DNA from: Phycisphaerales bacterium
Lineage (GTDB): Bacteria > Planctomycetota > Phycisphaerae > Phycisphaerales > SM1A02
Assembly (NCBI GenBank): GCA_029245245.1
Contig: JAQWPT010000001.1
Span: 17,948 to 81,947 of the forward strand
DNA length: 64,000 nt
Reading direction: 5' to 3'
Shown: piece by piece, positions 33,744 through 41,310 of the stretch
Layout: each line of letters starts with the position of its first letter
Numbering within the stretch: position 1 is the stretch's first letter
The notes under the pieces: model-generated
Told to the model about the DNA's origin: nothing
What the model saw: only the letters and a program-made list of their open reading frames with translations
The model's database searches: none
Made by a program: the position numbers and the translations under genes

Positions 33744-35096
33744 TCAGTCCCGCTTGGGACCCTTGCGTTTGCCTTCGGGTTGTTTGTTGTTTCCTCGAGC
33801 CCCCTTGGGGTCCTTGCCGGGTCGCTTGCTGTTGGGAGTCATCCCCCGTTCGACGGTGTTGGAATGGGAGGGGTTGCTCAGATGCTGCGACCCCGGAACA
33901 AGTTCATTGCCGGTTGGAGGGGCGAAACGACGGGCTCCTTCCAGTTCGTTGAACTGGTCGGGAGAGAGCAGTTCCCGGAGCCGCTCGATGTACTCCCTGC
34001 CCATCTCCTTGCGAGCGGCGACGAGGTCCTTGGTGGGAGAGATGTACTTGATGGGAGCCTCGCCGTTGAGCTTGCGCATTTGGTTGCGGATCTTCTCGCG
34101 TTCGCGCTCCGGTTCGTTGCGCTGGATCGACTGGAGAATTCTGGCGTTGGCATCTTGGACCTTGGCGAGGTACTCGTCGACGAGTTGCCGGACCGCTTCC
34201 TGGATCTCGACGGGGTAGTTGGTGTTGGCCGCTGCCGCTTCAAGCACCCGTTGAGCAGGCGTGCGTCGATAGGCGGTCGGGTAGGCACGCATCAGCGCGT
34301 CCTCGATGAACTTCGATGCATGCTCCTGGGGGAGAGCGGAGGCGATCCCCTGGATTCCCCGGTCGTTGGTTTCCCGGACGGTGATCCGGGCATCGATGAT
34401 CTCCTGCTTGCGCTGGAGGTCTTCCTGCGTGTCGGAGGCGTTGATCATTTCCATGATCGTGGCATGCGGCCCGCGAAGCAGCACCGCCCGATCTTTCATG
34501 GCCTTCATGGCCTCGATGGACCAGGTGTCGACCGCGGGCTGGATCATGGTCACCGTCGTCGGGTCCAGAGACATGTCTCGAAGGATGTGGTTCAGGTTCA
34601 GGTTTTCACCTGAGAGCAACCCCTGGTAGAAGGTCTGCTCGATGTACAGTTTGCGATTGAACGACATCCAACGGGATTCCTGCTCGGGAATCAGGATCAC
34701 CCGGACATTCTCGATCAACTGGTCGCCCAGGAGTTCACGCTCGCCGATCCATCGTTGGATCGGGGCGAGGACCAGTGTCAGGATCTGCTCGGGATCGCCG
34801 CGGAGTGCCTCGAGGTCACCCTGAATCGCCTCGATCTCACTGTTCATGGACTCAAGGCCGACTTCGAACGCAATTTCGTAGTCTTCAAAGAGGGCTTCGG
34901 CGATCATCTGCTGTGTTTCATCGAGCTCAAGTCCCTCGATGAAGAGGATGAGATCCCGGGTGAAGAATTCGGGCTTCATGGATTCGGTCAGGCCGCCAAT
35001 CTGCGCGCGTGCACCGAGTGGCATGGCCAGAACGGCCAGAAGCCCAATGACCATGGCGGCAAGTCGAGTCTTCAGTCGCGAGTCGTTCGTATGCAT
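33744..35096 (-). CDS. Exported helical protein of unknown function, first gene of the T2SS operon
   Basis: A 450-residue protein with a clear signal peptide (LAAMVIGLLAVLAMPLGARAQ). The mature part is almost entirely helical and charged. It has an early LELDETQQMIAEALFEDYE and a late LREILS-like element, LRELLSPDQFNELEG, which recall the LTxxQ motifs of Spy/CpxP-type periplasmic chaperones. The last ~40 residues are very basic and disordered (SKRPGKDPKGARGNNKQPEG and following). It lies 16 bases before gspE and is the probable first gene of the operon. I infer a periplasmic accessory or chaperone role in secretion. No named family is recognised. Confidence 0.7.
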   Translation of the reverse strand: MHTNDSRLKTRLAAMVIGLLAVLAMPLGARAQIGGLTESMKPEFFTRDLILFIEGLELDETQQMIAEALFEDYEIAFEVGLESMNSEIEAIQGDLEALRGDPEQILTLVLAPIQRWIGERELLGDQLIENVRVILIPEQESRWMSFNRKLYIEQTFYQGLLSGENLNLNHILRDMSLDPTTVTMIQPAVDTWSIEAMKAMKDRAVLLRGPHATIMEMINASDTQEDLQRKQEIIDARITVRETNDRGIQGIASALPQEHASKFIEDALMRAYPTAYRRTPAQRVLEAAAANTNYPVEIQEAVRQLVDEYLAKVQDANARILQSIQRNEPEREREKIRNQMRKLNGEAPIKYISPTKDLVAARKEMGREYIERLRELLSPDQFNELEGARRFAPPTGNELVPGSQHLSNPSHSNTVERGMTPNSKRPGKDPKGARGNNKQPEGKRKGPKRD

Positions 35097-35299
35097 GGGG
35101 GCACGCAGATACCTTAAAATGGCACAATGCCGGTCTCATAAGGTGTCCCGGGTCGATCCCGAGATCAAGGGCTGGATTGCTGGATCACTCCCCAGACAGG
35201 AGTCCAACGCACTGCCCCCTCAGAATATCGCATTTCAGTCATGAAATACGTTCTTGGGCCGCTTCCGGGCCTGTTTCTTCTGGTTGGGGCCTGTGGGGC

Positions 35300-35998
35300 T
35301 CAGGAGCTCAGCACGGTTCGCTGCTCGATCCGCTTCTCGGATTCGGTCTGGAGAATCCGATTCACGAAGATTCCCGGAGTATGGACCTGATCCGGGTCGA
35401 GTTCACCGGTGGGGACCAGCTGCTCGACCTCGGCCACGGTCACTGTGCCGCACATGGCCACCATGGGGTTGAAGTTGCGTGCGGTCATGCGATAGATGAG
35501 GTTGCCGGCCTGGTCGCCGGTATGGGCCTTGACGAGGGCCAGGTCGGCCCGGATGCCTCGCTCCAGGATGTACTGGTCGCCATCGAACTCCCGGTGTTCC
35601 TTGCCTTCGGCCACGATGGTTCCGACTCCGGTGCGGGTATAGAACCCGGGAATACCGGCGCCACCGGCCCGGAGCCGCTCCGCAAGGGTGCCTTGGGGAG
35701 TGAACTCGAGTTCCAGTTCGTCGGACATGAACTGGCGTTCGAACTCGGCGTTCTCGCCCACATAGGAACTGATCATCTTCCTGATCTGCCTGGTCTGCAG
35801 GAGCAGTCCAAGGCCCCAGTCATCCACTCCGGCATTGTTGGACACCACCGTGAGATCGCTGACTCCAGTGTCGCGGAGGGCGATGATCAGTTGTTCAGGA
35901 ATGCCGCACAGACCGAATCCACCGACGGCGATCGTCATGCCGTCATGGACAAGGCCATCCAGCGCATTGGCGGTTGAACTCTGGACTTTGGTACCCAT
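35300..35998 (-). CDS. scoA: 3-oxoacid CoA-transferase, subunit A (orphan)
   Basis: Alpha subunit of a class I CoA-transferase that moves CoA between succinyl-CoA (or acetyl-CoA) and a 3-oxo acid. The 233-residue protein has [19 protein letters not shown] near the N-terminus, [28 protein letters not shown], the [11 protein letters not shown] segment, and ends [18 protein letters not shown] as usual, so it is full length. The start at 35998 (MGTKVQS) gives the normal N-terminus. The beta subunit, which carries the catalytic glutamate and is normally the next gene, is absent on both sides: downstream is the T2SS operon and upstream is a divergent heme oxygenase. Confidence 0.92.
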   Translation of the reverse strand: MGTKVQSSTANALDGLVHDGMTIAVGGFGLCGIPEQLIIALRDTGVSDLTVVSNNAGVDDWGLGLLLQTRQIRKMISSYVGENAEFERQFMSDELELEFTPQGTLAERLRAGGAGIPGFYTRTGVGTIVAEGKEHREFDGDQYILERGIRADLALVKAHTGDQAGNLIYRMTARNFNPMVAMCGTVTVAEVEQLVPTGELDPDQVHTPGIFVNRILQTESEKRIEQRTVLSS

Positions 35999-36073
35999 TT
36001 GAGGGATGATGACGAATCCTCGAAGGCGGTGCAAGCCGTGCCTCTTTCAGCCTCATTTCGCAGGACGCTCCCC

Positions 36074-36742
36074 ATGAACCAGTGCCCCGTGACGAAACAG
36101 CCGAAGATGCCCGAGACACTGATGGACCGGCTCAAATCCGAGACGGCAGCGGCCCACGATCGTACCGAAGCAATCCCCTTCAATGAGTGCATCATCGACG
36201 GAACGATGCCCCAGGGACGGTATGCCGGACAACTCGAGTGCTGGGGGAGGGTGCATGCCGCGCTCGAATCGTCGCTCGACTCCAGCCAGGACCCCTTCGT
36301 CAAGATGGTCTGGCCCGGCACCACCAAGCGAGCACCGCTGATCTCGGCCGATCTTGCGTGGCACGGTGAAGCTGATGCTCCGGAGGAGGCTCGAGCCGCC
36401 ACCACCGACATGGTCCAGTGGGTCGAGACGGTCGCTTCCGAGGATCCGGTCAAGCTGCTGGGCATTCTCTACGTCCTGGAAGGCTCCACGCTCGGCGGCA
36501 TGATCCTTCGCAAGCACCTGTCCGAACTCTACGGCATCGAAGGCGACGAAGGCCTTGCGTACTACTCGGCTCATGGGCGCAACGTCATGCCCAACTGGAA
36601 ACTGTTCAAGGCCCGCATGAACGAAGGTGTGCCATGCCCCGACGCCCAGCGCCGGGTCGTCGAGGCAGCGAGCGAAACATTTGATCGACTCGGCCAGGTG
36701 CTGCTTGGTCTTTCGCAGGGCCTTGTCACCGCCGGTGGTTGA
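36074..36742 (+). CDS. Heme oxygenase-like protein (biliverdin-producing type)
   Basis: Predicted to open heme to biliverdin, CO and iron. The 222-residue helical protein starts MDRLKSETAAAHDRTE, in which H28 matches the proximal heme ligand. It has YVLEGSTLGGMILRKHL in the distal-helix region, matching the GxxLGG-type pattern of BphO/HemO enzymes. Length is normal. The start at 36074 has AGGA upstream; an ATG at 36107 is possible. No phytochrome, TonB receptor or hemin-uptake gene is adjacent. An MFS transporter gene follows after 51 bases and may be co-transcribed. It is divergent from scoA. Confidence 0.82.
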   Translation: MNQCPVTKQPKMPETLMDRLKSETAAAHDRTEAIPFNECIIDGTMPQGRYAGQLECWGRVHAALESSLDSSQDPFVKMVWPGTTKRAPLISADLAWHGEADAPEEARAATTDMVQWVETVASEDPVKLLGILYVLEGSTLGGMILRKHLSELYGIEGDEGLAYYSAHGRNVMPNWKLFKARMNEGVPCPDAQRRVVEAASETFDRLGQVLLGLSQGLVTAGG

Positions 36743-36793
36743 CGCCGGCGACCGTTCCCGCCTCTGGATGGGACCAGCCATGAACCACGTTCC

Positions 36794-37987
36794 ATGAATC
36801 GGACAGCCATCTGCCTCGTGATGCTGCTGCTGGCGGCGTTGCCCGATGCGATGTTTGCGCCCGTGCTCAAGACGATCCTCGTGGATCGATACGGGGTCGG
36901 AGAGGAAGCCACATTCTGGTTCATGTCCGTGAACCTGCTGGGCATCATTCTCGTGCTGCCGGTGCTGCCCTGGCTTCGCCGCCGCATTGCGCCGGCAACC
37001 CTCATCGCCATTGCCGCGATCTGCAACGGGATCCTGTACGGGGTGATGGCACTTCCCATCGGGCTGGTGGGCACGTTGTGGGTGCGTGGGTTCGAAGGAG
37101 CGCCAGATCTCGTGGCCCTTGCCGCGGTGCTTTCACTGGTGTCCCGGGGGAATGAATCGCCGCAGGACGACAATCGCAGTCTTCGTTTCGGCCTGGCCGG
37201 AACGACCATGATGCTGGGGTTGTTTCTCGGTCTGCTCATCGGCGGACTGGCATCGGGCGGTGGAGCCAACGTGATCTTCAGCATTGCCGCCGGCGAGTGC
37301 CTCCTGCTGGCCATCGTGGCGTTGGCCATGTCCGGCTCTCTGCCGGCGACGGTGCGTGCTGCGCCGCGTCTGGATGACCCGGTTGCGGCCCGCCGGTACC
37401 CGGTGTGGCCTTCGATGCTCTTCATGTTCACGGACCGGGGACTTGGTGCCGCCTTGACCGTGGCTGGTGCCCTCTACATGCAGTCCATCCTGGACCTGTC
37501 TCCACGCCTGGTCAGCAGTTTGTTGGCCATGACCATCCTGCTGCTGGCGATCTGCAACGGGCCGCTCGGGTTTCTTGCCGACCGGTTCGGTGCCCTGCGG
37601 ATCCGCGTCATTGCCGCTGCCGGGTACGGGCTTTGTTTCATGGGACTGGCGTTGTCCAACGTGATGCCGATGGGATGGCTCATCGCCATGATGTGCCTCA
37701 TGGGCCTGGCCGGGGCCGGCCTCTTTCCCACGGCGCTGTCACTGGGCGCCCGACACGGTGGTGGGGCCACGGACATGGGGCTGCTTCAGGCGGCCGGTCA
37801 GTGGGGTTTTTTCGCTGCCAGTGCGCTGGGGGGTCTGGTGCTGCACCTGAAGTCCGGTGAGGAGCCGCTGTCGCCCTCGTCCTGGACGATCCTGTTCGTC
37901 GCCTACGCGGCGGTCTACCTCGTCCTGAACGTGGTGGGAGTGCTGGGCATCTGCTGGCGAAGGCTCAGGCCGGCGACTCAGCGGTAG
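36794..37987 (+). CDS. Major facilitator superfamily transporter
   Basis: A 397-residue inner-membrane protein with about 12 helices arranged as two groups of six, separated by a cytoplasmic loop (ATVRAAPRLDDPVAARRYP). A weak MFS loop motif is seen as GPLGFLADRFGALRIR in the second half (GxxxDRxGxR/K). The substrate cannot be told from sequence. It lies 51 bases after the heme oxygenase gene on the same strand, so export of a heme-derived product or import of a related compound is conceivable but unproven. It overlaps the ABC permease gene tail to tail by ten bases. Confidence 0.8.
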   Translation: MNRTAICLVMLLLAALPDAMFAPVLKTILVDRYGVGEEATFWFMSVNLLGIILVLPVLPWLRRRIAPATLIAIAAICNGILYGVMALPIGLVGTLWVRGFEGAPDLVALAAVLSLVSRGNESPQDDNRSLRFGLAGTTMMLGLFLGLLIGGLASGGGANVIFSIAAGECLLLAIVALAMSGSLPATVRAAPRLDDPVAARRYPVWPSMLFMFTDRGLGAALTVAGALYMQSILDLSPRLVSSLLAMTILLLAICNGPLGFLADRFGALRIRVIAAAGYGLCFMGLALSNVMPMGWLIAMMCLMGLAGAGLFPTALSLGARHGGGATDMGLLQAAGQWGFFAASALGGLVLHLKSGEEPLSPSSWTILFVAYAAVYLVLNVVGVLGICWRRLRPATQR

Positions 37988-39333
37988 CGGATCCACTTGA
38001 TCAGTTGCAGCGGACTCGGCGCCTTGCCCTGCATGAGCACGCCGACGCGGAAGATCCGGGCGCACATCCACATCATCACCACCACCGCCGCGAAACCTTC
38101 GACCAGGGCGACGGCGATCTGCCACAGCGGGACCGGATCCCCGGACGCCGTGACCCGCAGGATCATCACGAAGGGAATCAATGGAGGGATGTAGCTGGTG
38201 ACGACCGCCAGTGAGCCGTTGGGCGATTCCGAGATCGGTATCCAGAGGATCATTGGGAGAATCAGCACGATCATCGCCGGGCCGATCAATGACTGGGCAT
38301 CGTGCAGGTCGCTGACGGCACTGCCGACACTGGCCATGATCGAGGCGATCATGAAGTAGGCCATGATGAAGAACAGCAGGAGGTAGACGATCATCTCAAG
38401 TGGGATGAGGTCGGCTTGTGACAGCGCAATGAGGGCGATGATGCCGAGGCCCCCGTACATGAACAGGGTGATGAGGCTGACGAAGGCCTGCCCGATGATC
38501 TTGCCGGACATGATCTCCATCGGGCTGGCGGCACTGAGGAGCACCTCCATCACCTTGTTGGATTTCTCCTCGATGGTCGTCGTCAGCAGGTAGTTGCCGC
38601 TGGTGAACGTGGCGATCCAGACGAGAATCATGAAGGCGATGGGAATCAGCCGCTTGGCCCACTCGTACTCGCGGACTTCTCCGCCACCCTCCTGCAGTCG
38701 CTTGGTGAGAACGCCGGGGCGCCGCATCATGGCTCGCATCGCGGAGTAGTCCATGCCGGATTGCTTGACACGGACCTCCACCACGGCATCGGCCAGCAGG
38801 TCGTCGATGAAGTCCAGGTGGCGCGGAGAGAGACCGGGTCGGACGAACAGTTCGAACTGGTTCTGCTCGCGAGTGGGATCCTTGTGAAGCAGTTCATCGG
38901 TCAGTGCGGCCACCGCAATGAGGTCGTGGTCGCGGACACGCTGCTTGTTGGCATCCAGGTCCGCCGCTGCTGCAGAGTCGACCTGGAGGTCGTACTCCAG
39001 TCTGCTCGATGCCATCGGGTTGCCGAGCAGGGGGTCGGTGGCCGCACTCTTGATCGAGTCGGGCATGCCCGCCATCGCTTCCTCGAGTTGCCTGGTCGTA
39101 CCGCTCTTTCGCTGTTCCTCGTGGGCGAGGTCCGATGCCTGCTGGGCAACCGCCTCGCTGCCGATGATCACGATCGTTCCCTTGAGTGGTTCGATCCGCG
39201 GTGCGAACAGCACCGGCAGCACGATCAGCAGCGGGAAGATGAAGATCGGGACGATGATCGACCCGATGATGAAGGCCTTCGTCAAGGCGGTGTACTTGAA
39301 CTCACGCCAGATGATGGGGGTGACGCGGTTCAT
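37978..39333 (-). CDS. ABC-2 type transporter permease (NatB-like)
   Basis: Membrane subunit of an ABC exporter. The 451-residue protein has an N-terminal helix (KAFIIGSIIVPIFIFPLLIVLP), a large periplasmic domain (about residues 45-230) and then five to six helices. These include WIATFTSGNYLLTTTIEEKSNKVMEVLLSA, with the EEKSNKVMEVLLS signature typical of NatB/ABC-2 permeases. It overlaps the ATPase gene by four bases, so the two make one transporter. NatAB-type systems export sodium or larger substrates; here the substrate is unknown, and the LolA-like gene in the same operon hints at envelope lipids. Confidence 0.9.
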   Translation of the reverse strand: MNRVTPIIWREFKYTALTKAFIIGSIIVPIFIFPLLIVLPVLFAPRIEPLKGTIVIIGSEAVAQQASDLAHEEQRKSGTTRQLEEAMAGMPDSIKSAATDPLLGNPMASSRLEYDLQVDSAAAADLDANKQRVRDHDLIAVAALTDELLHKDPTREQNQFELFVRPGLSPRHLDFIDDLLADAVVEVRVKQSGMDYSAMRAMMRRPGVLTKRLQEGGGEVREYEWAKRLIPIAFMILVWIATFTSGNYLLTTTIEEKSNKVMEVLLSAASPMEIMSGKIIGQAFVSLITLFMYGGLGIIALIALSQADLIPLEMIVYLLLFFIMAYFMIASIMASVGSAVSDLHDAQSLIGPAMIVLILPMILWIPISESPNGSLAVVTSYIPPLIPFVMILRVTASGDPVPLWQIAVALVEGFAAVVVMMWMCARIFRVGVLMQGKAPSPLQLIKWIRYR

Positions 39334-40277
39334 GGGGTCGCCCCCGGGAGCGTGGTGCCCAGTTCCGTTTCGTGAAGCCGGTCGCGGACCAGCATGACGA
39401 AGACGTCGTCCAGTGATGGACGACGGAGCTTGATGGACCGAACCGGGCCGGCCTCGACCACACGCTGCATGACCCGGTGGGGATCCACGTGGTCGTTCAG
39501 GTGCAGTTCCAAGCCGCCTTCCCGGGTCACGGTGCGTTCCGCCACACCATCGATGTGCGTCGGCAGTCCGATGCCCGGCAGTGGTTCGACCTCGATCGTC
39601 CGGGGATCGAAGGTCTTCTGGATCCCTTCCATCGAATCATCCAGGATGAGTCGTCCGCGGTCGATGAGCATGATCCGTTCGCAGAGCTGCTCGGCCTGGT
39701 GCATGACATGGGTAGAGAAGATGATGGTGCGGCCCTGGGCATGGAGTTCCTGGATGATCGTGTTCATCAGTTCCGCGTTGACGGGATCGAGTCCGGAGAA
39801 TGGTTCATCGAAGATCATCAGGTCCGGTTCGTGGATGATCGAGGCGATGAACTGGATTTTCTGGTGCATGCCCTTGGAAAGTTCCTCGCACCGCTTGCGA
39901 TCCACGGCCAGCAGTTCCATGCGATCCAGCCACGTCATCGCTGCCGTGCGTGAGTCGGATCGGGTCATCCCCTTGAGGCGGCCGATGTAGCGAAGGAACT
40001 CGCCGACGCGCATCTTTCGATAGAGGCCCCGTTCCTCCGGGAGGTAGCCGATGCGGTTCTTGGCCGCCAGGGCGCTGCCTCCGAGCACCGAGATCGAACC
40101 CTGGTCCGGGTAGATGATCGACATGATCATTCGGATGGTGGTGCTCTTGCCGGCTCCGTTGGGTCCGAGGAAGCCCAGCAGGCTGCCGCGTGGCACGTCG
40201 AAGCAGACGTCCTGCACGGCGTGGACCGATCCGAATCGCTTGTCGACATGGTCCAGGCGGATGGAGGAGTCGTTCAT
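39330..40277 (-). CDS. ABC transporter ATP-binding protein (NatA-like)
   Basis: The 315-residue ATPase partner of the permease. Walker A (GPNGAGKSTT), the Q-loop region (IGYLPEERGLYRKMRVGEFL), the ABC signature (ELSKGMHQKIQF), Walker B plus D-loop (LMIFDEPFSGLD) and the switch histidine (IIFSTHVMHQ) are all present. A C-terminal extension of about 85 residues (from MEGIQKTFDPRTIEVEPL) is typical of NatA-type proteins. It starts one base after the stop of the LolA-like gene and overlaps the permease gene. Confidence 0.95.
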   Translation of the reverse strand: MNDSSIRLDHVDKRFGSVHAVQDVCFDVPRGSLLGFLGPNGAGKSTTIRMIMSIIYPDQGSISVLGGSALAAKNRIGYLPEERGLYRKMRVGEFLRYIGRLKGMTRSDSRTAAMTWLDRMELLAVDRKRCEELSKGMHQKIQFIASIIHEPDLMIFDEPFSGLDPVNAELMNTIIQELHAQGRTIIFSTHVMHQAEQLCERIMLIDRGRLILDDSMEGIQKTFDPRTIEVEPLPGIGLPTHIDGVAERTVTREGGLELHLNDHVDPHRVMQRVVEAGPVRSIKLRRPSLDDVFVMLVRDRLHETELGTTLPGATP

Positions 40278-40278
40278 G

Positions 40279-41169
40279 TCAGTCGGGGTCCGTGGCGGAA
40301 TCGGATGCCTGCTGCTTCCGTTCGTCGACCAGCACCTGGATTGCGGGAGGCAGGTTGAATTGCTCTGGTTTCAGCGTGTCGATCTCGATCGAGTCATAGG
40401 TGATGTTGATCTGCTGCTGGCCCTGGAGAATCCGAACCTGGTGGAAGAGCTTGATGCCCTGGACGGAAATCCAGTCATCGAAGATGAGGTCAAGGTAGAT
40501 CGGTTCCGGGTTCGTGTCGGCATCATCGAGAGGTACCTGGACCTCAAGGCGAAACCCGTTGATGAGTCGTGTCTCGATGTCGAAGTACACATTCAGGGAA
40601 TCGCCAAGCGTCCTGGCATTGACCGCCCAGGAGTCTCTTCCATTGAACACAACCTTGCCGGTGGTCTGCATCGTGTCGGCATTGGAAGCCAGGTGCAGGA
40701 CACGTCCCAGCCAGTTGTTCGCCTTGATTCGCGTGTTCAACTCGGAGGGTGTCAGAAGCCGCGCACGATTTGGCGGCGTGTCGTTGGCGGTGGAAGTCCG
40801 TTCAAGTTCCCAGGCGGTGGTTCCATCGCACCCGAACTCCGTGATGGAGGTGAACTTGTCAGACGTGACATTGATGCGCACCCAGGATCGCTTGCCCTTG
40901 GCGAACTTCATGTCGATGGATGCGAGTACCTGGTCCTCGATGCTGATGGAGCCCTTGACGGCCATGCTCTGGACAGACTCGATCAGGGTTTCTCCGCCCA
41001 TGGCTCGGAAACACCGTGTCAGGAGTTTCGATCCGTCGGGAACGGCGGTCTTGGCCTGATTGGGCAGAGGGGGAGCGGCCGCGAGGATTGGGCTGCCCAT
41101 GGCCAGCATGCCGATGAGGAGCCCGACAGAGCCGCGGAGATGGGTTTTGACTGTTGGAAGGGGTCTCAT
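40279..41169 (-). CDS. Exported LolA/outer-membrane-lipoprotein-sorting-like protein
   Basis: A 296-residue protein with a signal peptide (GSVGLLIGMLAMGSPILAAA). The mature part reads as a half-barrel of antiparallel strands like LolA or the related MucB/RseB fold: MAVKGSISIEDQVLASIDM, FAKGKRSWVRINV, VVFNGRDSWAVNA, VYFDIETRLINGFRLEVQV and IKLFHQVRILQGQQQINIT. Such proteins carry or sense lipid groups in the periplasm. It is the first gene of a three-gene operon with an ABC ATPase and permease, so it may deliver or receive a hydrophobic substrate. The fold call is by strand pattern, so moderate. Confidence 0.65.
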   Translation of the reverse strand: MRPLPTVKTHLRGSVGLLIGMLAMGSPILAAAPPLPNQAKTAVPDGSKLLTRCFRAMGGETLIESVQSMAVKGSISIEDQVLASIDMKFAKGKRSWVRINVTSDKFTSITEFGCDGTTAWELERTSTANDTPPNRARLLTPSELNTRIKANNWLGRVLHLASNADTMQTTGKVVFNGRDSWAVNARTLGDSLNVYFDIETRLINGFRLEVQVPLDDADTNPEPIYLDLIFDDWISVQGIKLFHQVRILQGQQQINITYDSIEIDTLKPEQFNLPPAIQVLVDERKQQASDSATDPD

Positions 41170-41310
41170 GGCTGGCGAATCCTAGCACAGGCCCCTCCAA
41201 GGGGGCTGCAAGCCCGGAAATCCTGCGTCATTAGGCATCCAAGATCATCCATCCCTTCATCCGGATACACGGCTGGACTTCTCTGAACACTGGGGTAGAC
41301 TCCTATTTAC

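Noticed and set aside
20587..35096. Reading the minus-strand cluster as a type IV pilus operon
   Set aside because: Presence of GspG with the DPWG/calcium-loop domain, five pseudopilins including a GspK with DExxKxNxN, and absence of pilT favour T2SS. The L/M proteins alone would not decide it.
35241..35390. 49-codon plus-strand frame starting MKYVLGPLPGLFLLVGAC, like a lipoprotein signal
   Set aside because: No ribosome-binding site, and from about 35300 it runs antisense through the end of scoA. Lipobox likeness in so short a frame can be chance. It might be a remnant of a lipoprotein gene cut off by rearrangement, but nothing else supports that.
41170..41310. Possible cobalamin or SAM riboswitch before metH
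   Set aside because: The 141-base leader lacks a B12 box (GCCACTG-like) and SAM-I core elements, and is too short for a cobalamin riboswitch.
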